This document shows, piece after piece, positions 1-8,557 of a stretch of DNA of 64,000 bases. Both the position numbers and the translations under genes were made by a program. The notes under the pieces are model-generated. The model made no database searches, was not told where the DNA came from, and saw only the letters and a list, made by a program, of their open reading frames with translations. The stretch lies in the NCBI GenBank assembly GCA_030348875.1, contig JAUCEP010000002.1, forward strand, positions 3,489,001 to 3,553,000. Direction: 5' to 3'. Each line of letters begins with the position of its first letter. Position 1 is the first letter of the stretch. This DNA is from Ureibacillus composti. GTDB taxonomy: Bacteria; Bacillota; Bacilli; Bacillales_A; Planococcaceae.

Positions 1-326
1 TAGCCTTTTACCATCTTCCAAAATTCCAAAAGGCAGAAGAACGTACTCGATTTAAATTTGGAAGAGCATTTGTATCTATTGCGGTAGGAGTTATGGTAAC
101 TCTTGTGGCACTATCTTCACATTCTCAAAAATTGATTCCATCCATTGCAGATTACTATAAGGATACAGTGTATTCTCTTGCAGGTGGAGGAAATATTGTA
201 AACGTTATTCTTGTTGATTACCGTGGATTCGATACATTATTTGAGATTACTGTACTCGCAATTGCTGGGATGGCTATTTACGGTATGATTAAACTTCGAA
301 TGAGCAAAAAAGGAGGGAAATTATGA
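1..326 (+). CDS. mrpA: Na+/H+ antiporter subunit MrpA, C-terminal part
   Basis: Only the last 107 residues are in the window; the frame is open to the left edge, so the gene starts outside. The visible part has a hydrophobic helix, then the stretch VNVILVDYRGFDTLFEITVL and a final helix ending in a basic tail, which is the usual MrpA C-terminal (MrpB-like) end. In the family MrpA is the large proton-translocating subunit of the membrane-bound multi-subunit cation/proton antiporter. The stop overlaps the start of mrpB (ATGA), and six more mrp genes follow in canonical order, so the assignment is firm. Confidence 0.95.
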   Translation, partial: AFYHLPKFQKAEERTRFKFGRAFVSIAVGVMVTLVALSSHSQKLIPSIADYYKDTVYSLAGGGNIVNVILVDYRGFDTLFEITVLAIAGMAIYGMIKLRMSKKGGKL

Positions 327-745
327 AAACAAATGATGTAATACTGCAGTTTACTGCGAAAATCGTCTTTTTCATTATTTTCTTCTATGCTGTTCATATC
401 TTCTTTGCTGGACACTATACACCAGGAGGAGGATTTGTTGGAGGCTTAGTCACATCTAGTGCAATTGTGTTATTAATTATTGCATTCGATTTAAAAACAG
501 TAAAATCGATATTACCAATTAATTATCTGTACTTAGTTGCAGTAGGATTACTTTTAGCTTTCGGAACGGCAGCATTTTCTATGTTTGTCGGGGAGCCATT
601 CTTTACTCATTTCTTTGATTACTTTAACCTACCGATTTTAGGTAAGACTTCCCTTCATACTGCTGCTTTGTTCGACTTAGGTGTTTATTTGGTTGTTGTT
701 GGCGTTACGATGACCATTATTCAAACGATTGGGGATGATGAATAA
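323..745 (+). CDS. mrpB: Na+/H+ antiporter subunit MrpB
   Basis: 140 residues, normal MrpB length. The protein is almost wholly hydrophobic with about four membrane segments and carries the family stretch HYTPGGGFVGGL near residues 31-42. It belongs to the MnhB family, a small integral-membrane subunit of the Mrp complex. The start overlaps the mrpA stop by four bases and a GGAGGG ribosome site lies just upstream, so translation is probably coupled. Confidence 0.95.
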   Translation: MKTNDVILQFTAKIVFFIIFFYAVHIFFAGHYTPGGGFVGGLVTSSAIVLLIIAFDLKTVKSILPINYLYLVAVGLLLAFGTAAFSMFVGEPFFTHFFDYFNLPILGKTSLHTAALFDLGVYLVVVGVTMTIIQTIGDDE

Positions 746-1086
746 TGGAAATAGTTATGGCTTTTGTTTGTGGTTTCTTATTTATGGCCGCAATGTATTT
801 AATATTATCTCGCAGTTTGCTTCGTATTATCATCGGAACAGGATTACTTAGTCATGGTGCTCATTTATTAATACTAACAATGGGTAGCTTTGGTGGAAGT
901 GCTCCTCCTGTATTAGCTGATGGGGTAACCGATTATGTTGACCCACTTCCACAGGCCCTGATATTAACTGCGATCGTTATTAGTTTTGGTGTAACAGCAT
1001 TTTTCTTAGTCCTTGCATACCGTGCCTATCATGAGCTAAAAACGGATGATATGACATTAATGAAAGGAAGTGAGCATGATGAATAA
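745..1086 (+). CDS. mrpC: Na+/H+ antiporter subunit MrpC
   Basis: 113 residues with three membrane helices, similar to the NuoK subunit of complex I as expected for MrpC. The motif GTGLLSHGAHLLIL lies near residues 31-44, followed by DPLPQALILTAIVI, a typical MrpC/NuoK core. Its ATG shares one base with the mrpB stop (TAATG). The C-terminal end overlaps the start of mrpD. Confidence 0.95.
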   Translation: MEIVMAFVCGFLFMAAMYLILSRSLLRIIIGTGLLSHGAHLLILTMGSFGGSAPPVLADGVTDYVDPLPQALILTAIVISFGVTAFFLVLAYRAYHELKTDDMTLMKGSEHDE

Positions 1087-2569
1087 CTTTCTTTTATTGC
1101 CCATTATTATCCCATTCTTCTTTGGGATGATCTTAATGTTTGGACAAAAAAATATAAGCTATCAACGAGTTACAAGCTTAGTCGGGTTACTTATTTCTAT
1201 CGTTTGTGCTTTTTTACTACTGCTTAACGTTTATGAAAATGGACCACAAGTTGTTACTTTTGGTGATTGGCCTGTACCATTTGGTATTACAATGGTCGCC
1301 GATAGTATTTCATCCTTACTTGTTTTAACAACAGTAACCCTTGCCTTTTTCATTGTTTGGTATGGATTCAAATCGATTGGTAAAGAACGTGAACAGTTCT
1401 TCTATTATCCTGGGGTGATGTTTATCATCACTGGGGTGAATGGTGCATTTACAACAGGGGATATTTTCAACCTCTTTGTATTCTTTGAAGTACTGCTTAT
1501 GTCTTCTTATTTACTAATTGTATTAGGTGGAGAAAAAGCTCAATTACGCGAATCGATTAAGTACATTTTAGTTAATGTACTTTCATCTGCATTTTTCGTT
1601 ATTACAGTGGCATTTTTATATTCAGTTGTCGGCACTTTAAATATGGCCGATATATCAATTAAAATAGCTGAACTGAATCAGCCTGGAATTCTTACTGTAA
1701 TCGCAGTACTATTCTTACTTGTATTCGGTATGAAAGCAGCTATATTCCCTCTTTACTTTTGGCTACCAAGTGCATACGCAGCACCACCAATACCTGTTTT
1801 AGCATTATTTGGTGCATTGCTTACAAAAGTAGGGGTATACGCAATAATGCGTACATACACATTGTTCTTTACTCATGATTTGGCGTATACGCATGAATTA
1901 TTATTAATTCTATCAGTCATTACTATTTTGGCAGGCTGTATCGGTGCCCTTGCCCATTTCGATGTGAAACAAATTATTATATATAATATCGTTATTGCTG
2001 TTGGGGTTATTTTATTCGGTGTAGCACAAATGAACGAAGTGGCTCTAGAGGGAGCAATGTTTTATTTAATTCATGATATGATCATTAAAGCAGCCTTGTT
2101 TATGTTGATTGGGATTGTCATTTATGTAACAGGGACAACCAATTTACGTAAAATGGGAGGATTAATGAAAACATACCCAGCTTTAGGATGGTTTTATATC
2201 ATCGCTGCTTTTGGTTTAGCTGGTGTACCTCCTTTAAGCGGGTTTGTAGGTAAATTACTAATTGTACAGGGTGGATTTGAAGCTGGAAACCTATGGAGTA
2301 GCGTGTTTATCTTAGCGTCAAGTATCGCTGTCTTGCTATCAGTTATTCGTATTTTTATTTACGCATTTTGGGGTGAACAAGGCACAATTTCACCTAGTGT
2401 GAACCCATCTACTTATAAAGGGTTATTCATTCCAACGATGCTTTTAGTGTTCATTTCTGTTGCATATGGGGTTGGAACGGAATGGATTACACCATTCATG
2501 GATCATGCAGCTAAAATTTTAATCGATCCCTCAATTTACACTGATGCAGTCATGAAAGGAGGAGAATAA
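1076..2569 (+). CDS. mrpD: Na+/H+ antiporter subunit MrpD
   Basis: About 497 residues, polytopic, of the NuoL/M/N proton-pumping family. The stretch FNLFVFFEVLLMSSYLL carries the conserved membrane glutamate (FFE), and the motif FGMKAAIFPLYFWLP carries the conserved lysine. A GTG at 1070 is in frame, but the AAAGGA ribosome site at 1063-1068 is spaced properly for the ATG at 1076 (or 1079, which gives the usual MNNF start), so 1076 is used. It overlaps mrpC by 11 bases. In the family it works with MrpA as a proton channel subunit. Confidence 0.95.
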   Translation: MMNNFLLLPIIIPFFFGMILMFGQKNISYQRVTSLVGLLISIVCAFLLLLNVYENGPQVVTFGDWPVPFGITMVADSISSLLVLTTVTLAFFIVWYGFKSIGKEREQFFYYPGVMFIITGVNGAFTTGDIFNLFVFFEVLLMSSYLLIVLGGEKAQLRESIKYILVNVLSSAFFVITVAFLYSVVGTLNMADISIKIAELNQPGILTVIAVLFLLVFGMKAAIFPLYFWLPSAYAAPPIPVLALFGALLTKVGVYAIMRTYTLFFTHDLAYTHELLLILSVITILAGCIGALAHFDVKQIIIYNIVIAVGVILFGVAQMNEVALEGAMFYLIHDMIIKAALFMLIGIVIYVTGTTNLRKMGGLMKTYPALGWFYIIAAFGLAGVPPLSGFVGKLLIVQGGFEAGNLWSSVFILASSIAVLLSVIRIFIYAFWGEQGTISPSVNPSTYKGLFIPTMLLVFISVAYGVGTEWITPFMDHAAKILIDPSIYTDAVMKGGE

Positions 2570-3049
2570 ATGTCCTTTCAAATTTTATTAAATGTCTTTC
2601 TAGCTTTTCTTTGGATGTTTTTATCCTCTAATTACTCATTATCTCGATTTATAATAGGTTATTTACTAGGTTTGCTTGTCATTATTGCACTTAGAAAGTT
2701 CTTTAAAACGCGTCTATATATTGACCGAGTATGGGCTGTCATCAAATTAACAGTGTTATTTATTAAAGAGTTAATTTTAGCGAATATAACTGTTTTGAAG
2801 CTAGTCATTAAACCAAAACTTGAGATGCAACCTGCATTCTTCAAATATGACACGACCTTAACAGAAGAGTGGGAAATCACACTTTTATCTAGTTTAATTA
2901 CATTGACACCAGGTACGGTAGTGGTACACGTTTCTGACGATTCAAAGTCATTATTTATACATGTAATTGATAGTCAGGATATTGACGAAACAATTGATTC
3001 TATTAAATACTCATTTGAAAAGGCAATCTTGGAGGTGAGCCGTTCATGA
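2570..3049 (+). CDS. mrpE: Na+/H+ antiporter subunit MrpE
   Basis: 159 residues with two or three N-terminal membrane helices and a soluble C-terminal half containing SLITLTPGTVVVHVS (around residue 107), a hallmark of the MnhE family. It begins directly after the mrpD stop with a strong AAAGGAGGAG ribosome site. MrpE is needed for normal assembly and activity of the antiporter in studied bacilli. Confidence 0.95.
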   Translation: MSFQILLNVFLAFLWMFLSSNYSLSRFIIGYLLGLLVIIALRKFFKTRLYIDRVWAVIKLTVLFIKELILANITVLKLVIKPKLEMQPAFFKYDTTLTEEWEITLLSSLITLTPGTVVVHVSDDSKSLFIHVIDSQDIDETIDSIKYSFEKAILEVSRS

Positions 3050-3327
3050 CATACTTTATTTGGGGTTCCATTGTCATTGTTACACTATCATTGATTGCAC
3101 TGTTTTATCGTCTTGTGAAGGGTCCACATCCTTCTGACCGTGTCGTTGCATTAGATGCCATTGGTGTTGCACTTATTTGCTTAGTTGGACTTTTCTCCAT
3201 TTTAGTTGAGACAAGTTTTTACTTAGAGATTATATTATTATTGGCGATTTTATCGTTTATTGGAACAATCGCTTTCTCTAAATTTATAGAGAAAGGAGAT
3301 ATAATTACACGTGACAATTCTCGCTAA
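3046..3327 (+). CDS. mrpF: Na+/H+ antiporter subunit MrpF
   Basis: 93 residues, three predicted helices, with the MrpF signature RLVKGPHPSDRVVALDAIG at residues 22-40. It overlaps the mrpE stop by four bases and is preceded by GGAGGTGA. In B. subtilis MrpF has also been linked to bile-salt efflux. Position and length are standard for the operon. Confidence 0.95.
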   Translation: MTYFIWGSIVIVTLSLIALFYRLVKGPHPSDRVVALDAIGVALICLVGLFSILVETSFYLEIILLLAILSFIGTIAFSKFIEKGDIITRDNSR

Positions 3328-3679
3328 TATTCTAATCATTTTCTTTATAGTCGTAGGTTTAGTGTTTATTGTAGTAACAGCTATCGGATTATTTCGTTTA
3401 CCCGATTTGTACACTCGTGCGCATGCAGCATCTAAAAGTGCAACGCTTGGGGTTATGTGTATTTTAATTGGAGTTTTCCTACATTTTTGGTTAATTGAAG
3501 ACCATTTCAATCCTGCTATTCTTTTAGGAGTGTTATTCCTCTTTATTACAGGACCAGTAGGGGGACATATTATGAGTCGTTCATCTTATATTGCCGGTGT
3601 AAAACCATGGTCAGGCACTGTAAGAGATGATCTTAAATCCGAAATTGAACGAATGAAAAAAGAACAAGGAATTAAATAA
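3311..3679 (+). CDS. mrpG: Na+/H+ antiporter subunit MrpG
   Basis: 122 residues with three hydrophobic segments and the MnhG motif GLFRLPDLYTRAHAASKSATLG at about residues 26-47. The start is a GTG at 3311, 11 bases after an AAAGGAG site and inside the end of mrpF. It is the last gene of the operon and is followed by a strong terminator hairpin at 3687. The charged tail is usual for MrpG. Confidence 0.94.
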   Translation: MTILANILIIFFIVVGLVFIVVTAIGLFRLPDLYTRAHAASKSATLGVMCILIGVFLHFWLIEDHFNPAILLGVLFLFITGPVGGHIMSRSSYIAGVKPWSGTVRDDLKSEIERMKKEQGIK

Positions 3680-3686
3680 AAAATTA

Positions 3687-3732
3687 AAAGCTTGTGACCT
3701 CGCACTGTAGGTCACAAGCTTTCTGTTTTTAT
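3687..3732. terminator. bidirectional intrinsic terminator after mrpG
   Basis: A 14-bp perfect stem (AAAGCTTGTGACCT paired with its complement) with an 8-base loop. A T-rich tract lies on both sides, so it can end both the mrp operon and the converging small gene at 3732-3920. Confidence 0.85.
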
Positions 3733-3920
3733 TAGTAGCGTCTATATGGGCGATGATAATATGGTGGGTAGTATGGATAAGGGGGGTAATAAGGATAGTA
3801 TCTTGGATAATACCTCTGAGGATAATAATTTGGATAAAATGTATTGCCAAGAAGCCCTCCTAAGAATCCCCCTAAAAATGGATAAATACCGCCGTAACCA
3901 CCATAACCGAAGTTGCTCAT
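3732..3920 (-). CDS. small Gly/Tyr/Pro-rich protein, unknown function
   Basis: 62 residues. The start at 3920 is set by a perfect GGAGG site 7 bases upstream; a longer frame to 3947 lacks one. The N-terminal third is glycine-rich (FGYGGYGGIYPFLGGFLGG) and the C-terminal half is a run of Tyr, Pro and Arg ending in PYRRY. Such low-complexity Y/P/G miniproteins in spore-forming Bacillales are often spore-coat or surface components, but that is inference. It has its own ribosome site and shares a terminator with mrpG, so it is likely a real gene. Confidence 0.7.
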   Translation of the reverse strand: MSNFGYGGYGGIYPFLGGFLGGLLGNTFYPNYYPQRYYPRYYPYYPPYPYYPPYYHRPYRRY

Positions 3921-4017
3921 ACAATACCTCCTTTTCTTAAGTAACATATGAAAGAAGGTGAAGGTCGCCTATGCCATTCGCCCATTGACAAAGAGTAATC
4001 ACGATAATTTATAAGAG

Positions 4018-5532
4018 TTAAATTTCCACTTGATTGTCGCCTAATTTTTCAATAAAGGTTGCAATCGTTCTCACCATTACACCAGTACCACCTTTAGGAC
4101 CTAAATCATGTGGGGTTGCTGCATCTGATGTACCGGCAATATCTAAATGAATCCATGGTGTGTTTTCTGCAAATTCTCCGACAAAACCACCCGCAAAAAT
4201 CATATGGCCGTCGCTACCAGGAGAATTATTTAAATCCGCCATTTCTGACTTACGGATTCGTTTTTTATCACGTTCTGTTAATGGCATTCTCCAAACAAAT
4301 TCACCACATTCAATTGATGCTTCAATAAATCCATCAAAGAATGCCTCATTATTAGTTAAAGCTCCTGTTTTATCGAATCCAAGAGCTGTGATGACACCGC
4401 CTGTTAACGTTGCAACATCAATTAAATAGTTAGCACCGTGTTGTTTTGCATATGTTACCGCATCAGCTAATACAAGACGCCCTTCTGCATCTGTATTTAA
4501 TACTTCAACTGTTTTCCCACTGAATGTCGTAATGACATCATCTGGCTTAAATGCAGTTCCTGAGATCATATTATCTGTTGACCCGATTACTGCTACGACG
4601 TTTTTAGTTGGTCTTATTTCGCCGATAATTTTCATGGCACCAAGTACGACTGCAGCACCACCCATATCCCCTTTCATGCCAACCATTCCAGTTTTAGTTT
4701 TAATGGAATAACCACCTGTATCATAAGTTACACCTTTACCAACGAGCCCAATTACATCCTTCCAATCATCGGTTGCTTGGTATTTTAAAGTAATCATTCT
4801 AGGTTCTTCTGAAGACCCTTTATTTACACTTAAAATACCGCCCATACCTAATTCCTCTAATTGGGCTTTATCTAAAATTTCCACCTCAAAATCGTATTGC
4901 TTTGCAAGCTCAACAGCATAGTTTGCTAGGTCTGTGGCAGTTAATAAATTAGGTGGTAAATTAATTAAGCTTCTTGCTTCATTCACCGCTTCCGCATAAA
5001 TTCGTCCAACCTCAAAACTTGCAGCAATTTCATCAATATCTGCTTCTGTAACAAAATGTACATTGTCTAAATAACAGTCCTGCTCATTGGAAGTAGTTTT
5101 ATAATGAGGAATCGTGTAAAATCCTAATCCAATTCCTTCACCTGCTAAATAAGCGATATCATTTTCATCTATTGGACTTGCTGTAAATGATTCCAGCCAA
5201 ATCGTAAAATCATTTGTTTTTAAAGTTCTTAATTGTTTCCCAACTAAACCAAAAGTGTCACGTAGTTCATTTTCAGTTAAGGATTTTGGATCGCCTAGCC
5301 CAACAAATAAAATACGTTTTAAATTTTTGTTTTTTCCGACGTAAGGAATTTTCGTCATCTGTTTACGTTCGGTATTGATATCCCCGCTGCGAATCCAGTC
5401 TTCAACTTGGCCATCATAAAACGATACGAATCCATCCCAGCCCTTAATATGACTACAATTCTTTTGAACCCCAACGATTAATAATTCCGTTGTGACTTTT
5501 TCAAATGTCTTTGCTTCTTTTATAATTTTCAT
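4018..5532 (-). CDS. pepA: leucyl aminopeptidase, M17 family
   Basis: 504 residues, normal for the M17 zinc aminopeptidases that remove N-terminal residues from peptides in the cytoplasm. Key motifs are visible: GKGVTYDTGGYSIK at residues 265-278 (metal and active-site lysine region) and the signature NTDAEGRL at 346-353, whose Asp and Glu bind metal. An N-terminal domain of about 160 residues precedes the catalytic half. The start has a GGAGGG site. Its neighbour is the divergent yuiD, as around B. subtilis yuiE. Confidence 0.93.
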   Translation of the reverse strand: MKIIKEAKTFEKVTTELLIVGVQKNCSHIKGWDGFVSFYDGQVEDWIRSGDINTERKQMTKIPYVGKNKNLKRILFVGLGDPKSLTENELRDTFGLVGKQLRTLKTNDFTIWLESFTASPIDENDIAYLAGEGIGLGFYTIPHYKTTSNEQDCYLDNVHFVTEADIDEIAASFEVGRIYAEAVNEARSLINLPPNLLTATDLANYAVELAKQYDFEVEILDKAQLEELGMGGILSVNKGSSEEPRMITLKYQATDDWKDVIGLVGKGVTYDTGGYSIKTKTGMVGMKGDMGGAAVVLGAMKIIGEIRPTKNVVAVIGSTDNMISGTAFKPDDVITTFSGKTVEVLNTDAEGRLVLADAVTYAKQHGANYLIDVATLTGGVITALGFDKTGALTNNEAFFDGFIEASIECGEFVWRMPLTERDKKRIRKSEMADLNNSPGSDGHMIFAGGFVGEFAENTPWIHLDIAGTSDAATPHDLGPKGGTGVMVRTIATFIEKLGDNQVEI

Positions 5533-5668
5533 GTCGATCCCTCCACGGTTTTATTATAAATAACCACTATTTGTTTATCGAATGTAAAGTTTGTAAATTT
5601 GAAATATTTATAACTCAATTTCAGGTTATGTTATACTAGAGCAAAGTTAACGAAAGGTAGGGATCATT

Positions 5669-6142
5669 TTGGCACTTTTTCAAAATATACCTTTACTTCT
5701 AGCCCTATTCTCTGTATTTTTTGCACAATTAATTAAAGTACCGATTAACTTTTTAATTTCCCGCAAGATTGATTGGTCTTTAATTACATCTACTGGTGGC
5801 ATGCCCAGCTCACATTCAGCAGCAGTTACTAGCTTAGCTACCGCAGTGGGTTTTGAAACTGGGTTAGATTCCCCTACCTTTGCAGTCGCCGCAATGTTTG
5901 CCATTATAGTGATGTATGACGCAAGTGGTGTCCGTTATCAGGCGGGTCAACATGCAGTCATCATTAACAAAATGCGTAGTGAATTAACACTATTTTTCGA
6001 GGAAATTAAACATTGGCCTGAAAAAACAGAAAATGAAAAAATACAAGAATTAAAAACATTACTAGGACATAAACCTAGTGAAGTACTAACAGGTGCAATT
6101 ACAGGGATTTTAATCTCCATTATCTTTTATGCTTTGATTTAG
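5669..6142 (+). CDS. yuiD: divergent PAP2-family membrane protein (YuiD)
   Basis: 157 residues with three to four membrane segments and the DUF212 motif GGMPSSHSA at residues 43-51, then YDASGVRYQAGQHA near residues 89-102. This family is a divergent branch of acid phosphatase/vanadium haloperoxidase-related proteins; its substrate is unknown. The start is a TTG preceded by AAAGGTAGGGA. Transcribed away from pepA, with a terminator at 6271. A good -10-like TATACT lies upstream at about 5633. Confidence 0.85.
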   Translation: MALFQNIPLLLALFSVFFAQLIKVPINFLISRKIDWSLITSTGGMPSSHSAAVTSLATAVGFETGLDSPTFAVAAMFAIIVMYDASGVRYQAGQHAVIINKMRSELTLFFEEIKHWPEKTENEKIQELKTLLGHKPSEVLTGAITGILISIIFYALI

Positions 6143-6270
6143 AATCACATAAACGGAGCAACTTAAGCACCTAACAATCAACATCCTAGAAAGGTATAGT
6201 TTAAATCTGGAAAGCAGATGCCCTTTCTAAAAGTAGATATCGATCAAACTTTAACATCTATATCTATTTA

Positions 6271-6314
6271 AAAAACACGATTTGTCACCACAATACGACA
6301 AATCGTGTTTTTTC
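6271..6314 (+). terminator. intrinsic terminator after yuiD
   Basis: Stem of about 15 bp (AAAACACGATTTGTC with its complement), 10-base loop and a run of T. It lies about 130 bases after the yuiD stop. Confidence 0.85.
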
Positions 6315-6353
6315 TTAATGTAGATTACATAAACATATCGTTTCCTATCCACT

Positions 6354-6398
6354 AAAAAAGGTTACAACGGTAATGATGCCAACCGTTGTAACCTTTTT
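6354..6398 (-). terminator. intrinsic terminator after yuiB
   Basis: Perfect long stem (AAAAGGTTACAACGGT and complement, 16 bp) with T-run on the minus strand, directly abutting the stop codon of the yuiB-like gene. Confidence 0.85.
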
Positions 6399-6726
6399 AA
6401 AACATTCGATATCCGTTTTTACGTAAAATAATCATAACGATACCTGCAACAATAGCCCCTGCAAATCCCCCAGCTAAAATTGAAATATCAACCATATGTA
6501 ATGCTTGAAGCTTGTCCAATAGTGCAGGGAATGCTGTCCCAGCGTTAAAAATGTAATCTAGAAAACTAACTTCATCTACAATAAACACAACAACGATTGG
6601 ATAAATAATAGCCATTAACCACGTCATACGAAGAAGCATGTTTAATAAGAAACCGATTCCAAAAAACATAACAAAAAAGAGTACGATGCTGATGATTAAT
6701 TGCACTACAGATACTGAGCCGCCCAT
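6397..6726 (-). CDS. yuiB: YuiB-like membrane protein
   Basis: 109 residues from the ATG at 6726, which has GGAGG 9 bases upstream; the frame is open further but without a ribosome site. Hydrophobic throughout with about four helices. The segment LFFVMFFGIGFLLNMLLR and the following WLMAIIYPIV are typical of YuiB proteins found beside pepA/yuiD in bacilli. Function unknown. Confidence 0.8.
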   Translation of the reverse strand: MGGSVSVVQLIISIVLFFVMFFGIGFLLNMLLRMTWLMAIIYPIVVVFIVDEVSFLDYIFNAGTAFPALLDKLQALHMVDISILAGGFAGAIVAGIVMIILRKNGYRMF

Positions 6727-7135
6727 TATGTATAACCTCCGTTTTCCTCCCATAAGTTTACATGATAAAAGCTTCCCTTTCAATTAGAAAAGACTAAAAG
6801 AGCGACGGGCGAATTTTCCTTTAACTATAGATACCTATTGGATTTTCAATTTATTTAAGAGATACGTTTCCTTCTTAAATACTAAAAAGAATCGCATTTT
6901 TTGGGGTATGGTTAATAATGCGGTGATTTCAGTATGTGAATTTTGTAAAAAAATGTAGAATTAATTATGGCATGCTTTCATATAGTGTATAGTGAATCCT
7001 TTTCCTAGATTTCATTCCAACAACCCATATCTTTCATTTTAAAATTACATATACTAATTTGTATACTAATTAGCTAATTTATGTTATAAATATTCTAAGA
7101 ATCATTTAAATCTTTTAAGGGGGCGTGAATTTATT
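6727..7135. other. 409-bp intergenic region, no gene seen
   Basis: AT-rich spacer between the yuiB start and the next plus-strand gene. It must hold the yuiB promoter. I see no open frame with a ribosome site and no strong hairpin. Confidence 0.6.
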
Positions 7136-7444
7136 TTGAATAGATACTTGACCCTCACTGTTTTAATTATCATCTATAGCTTTTGTTGTCATTTTATACA
7201 GCAGCAGCCACAAGCTATTATTGATACAGGAATCACTCTAGTCGATCATAACCAAAATTTAGACGACCCAATTGATGATAATGGAAAACTTAAGGTCTTT
7301 AACTATATCCCACAAACGGTTCTAGTCTTGATCGTCTTAAGTATTACTTGTTTCTTTAGTCTTATTAGTTCAGTTACTAGGAGACTTATGCAAGTTACCA
7401 CCATTTTTTATCAATCGAATTATTTAATTAACTCTTTGAAATAG
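7136..7444 (+). CDS. small putative membrane protein, unknown
   Basis: 102 residues from a TTG, 12 bases after a GGGGG site. An N-terminal hydrophobic segment (residues 5-18) could be a signal or membrane anchor. A polar Asp/Asn-rich middle follows (HNQNLDDPIDDNGK), then a second membrane helix at about residues 60-78 and a basic tail. No family is recognised. It is followed 34 bases later by a 38-residue membrane peptide gene and a shared terminator, suggesting a two-gene unit. Confidence 0.5.
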   Translation: MNRYLTLTVLIIIYSFCCHFIQQQPQAIIDTGITLVDHNQNLDDPIDDNGKLKVFNYIPQTVLVLIVLSITCFFSLISSVTRRLMQVTTIFYQSNYLINSLK

Positions 7445-7478
7445 ACATGTAAAACCTATTTCAAAGGAGGAAATGAAA

Positions 7479-7595
7479 ATGATGTGGATTCGATTTATTA
7501 TGATTGGTATGTTCTCGCTGACATCTTTATCTCTTTTAACTTATCAAGGTATTGAAATCTCAAATGCCTTGTTAGAGTATCTTAAACAAAAGTAA
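7479..7595 (+). CDS. 38-residue single-helix membrane peptide
   Basis: A short frame with an excellent ribosome site (AAAGGAGG at 7463-7470) 8 bases before the ATG at 7479; an ATG at 7473 is too close to it. The product starts MMWIRFIMIGMFSLTSLSLL, a single hydrophobic helix, followed by a short amphipathic tail ending EYLKQK. It is the last gene before a strong terminator at 7609. The function is unknown; tiny one-helix proteins often act as membrane regulators or toxins, but nothing here decides that. Confidence 0.6.
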   Translation: MMWIRFIMIGMFSLTSLSLLTYQGIEISNALLEYLKQK

Positions 7596-7608
7596 AATTG
7601 AATTTTCT

Positions 7609-7640
7609 GAGTGTAAAGTTTTCTTTACACTCTTTTTTTA
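7609..7640 (+). terminator. intrinsic terminator
   Basis: 10-bp perfect stem GAGTGTAAAG with a 4-base loop and seven T, 13 bases after the stop of the 38-residue peptide gene. Confidence 0.9.
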
Positions 7641-7971
7641 TTTACTCAAACTCATTTATTCTTTGTAGAACAATTGCATCTTTTTTTAGTATTGTTCAAG
7701 TTACTTGCGAAAAGCTTAAGATTTCAACTCCGAAAGAATATTGTTCTATAAGAGTTCGCAGAATATGAAATGACACATAAATTTAATCGCTTTTGCCGAT
7801 TTCTGTTGTTACTCATTGCTGAATTATGTCGTAAGGTTAGACTAACAGAGGAATTTGTAGCACATATTGTCCCGTTTAAAGCATCTAAAATAGCGTCAAC
7901 TGATACCATTTGAGGAATTTACAAAAGAGAAAGTTATATGAGAATGGAAACTAAAATTACTGGAGGAAACC
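7641..7971. other. 331-bp region without a supported gene
   Basis: Holds an inverted repeat TAGAACAAT (7668) / ATTGTTCTA (7740). A 47-codon plus-strand frame at 7770-7913 has no ribosome site. The last bases carry the ribosome site of the SRPBCC gene. Otherwise nothing recognised. Confidence 0.5.
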
Positions 7972-8460
7972 ATGACAAATCAAATCAAAGTAACTCATAC
8001 TTTCAATGCTCCACGTGAACTTGTATTTAAGGCATTAACTAGCTCAGAACACCTAATGAATTGGTGGGGTCCAAAAGGTTGGACTTTTGAGGTTCATAAA
8101 TCTGATTTCCATCCAGGCGGTGTCTTTCACTACAGCCAGAAACCTGCTGACGGGAGCGTAATGTGGGTTAAGTTTGTATACAAAGAAATTATAGAACCGG
8201 AGAAAATTGTTTACAGCAGTTTCTTTTCTGATGAAGAAGGAAACGCCATACGTGCACCTTTTGACGAAAATTGGCCAATGGAAATCCTGAACACCATTAC
8301 ATTAAACGAGGACGAAGGGAAAACAACTCTTACGATGATTATTGCTCCTGTATCTCGGACTGAGGAAGAGAATAAAACCTTCGAGGATTCAAAAGAGATG
8401 GCTCAAGAAGGTTATTCTGGTACTTATGATCAATTAGATGAGTATTTAACAAAGATATAA
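7972..8460 (+). CDS. SRPBCC (AHSA1-type) domain protein
   Basis: 162 residues, a single START/Bet v1-like domain. The N-terminal pattern VTHTFNAPRELVFKALTSSEHLMNWWGPKGW and the later FHPGGVFHYSQ are typical of the activator-of-Hsp90 (AHSA1) branch of the SRPBCC family. Most bacterial members bind hydrophobic ligands and have no known substrate. The start has GGAGG 6 bases upstream and a terminator follows at 8481. Such genes often sit beside an ArsR-type regulator; none is visible here. Confidence 0.85.
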   Translation: MTNQIKVTHTFNAPRELVFKALTSSEHLMNWWGPKGWTFEVHKSDFHPGGVFHYSQKPADGSVMWVKFVYKEIIEPEKIVYSSFFSDEEGNAIRAPFDENWPMEILNTITLNEDEGKTTLTMIIAPVSRTEEENKTFEDSKEMAQEGYSGTYDQLDEYLTKI

Positions 8461-8480
8461 GGCATTTAAAATAGCCATAA

Positions 8481-8510
8481 AAAAACACCGCGCTTTGCGG
8501 TGTTTTTGTT
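8481..8510 (+). terminator. intrinsic terminator after SRPBCC gene
   Basis: Stem AACACCGC/GCGGTGTT with a 5-base loop followed by TTTTTG, 21 bases after the stop codon. Confidence 0.85.
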
Positions 8511-8557
8511 ATAACATGACTTCACTTCTATTGTTACCTTCCACACTGGAAGCAAAT

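Noticed and set aside
7770-7913. 47-codon plus-strand frame before the SRPBCC gene
   Set aside because: No ribosome site, no recognisable motif; could be chance or decayed sequence.
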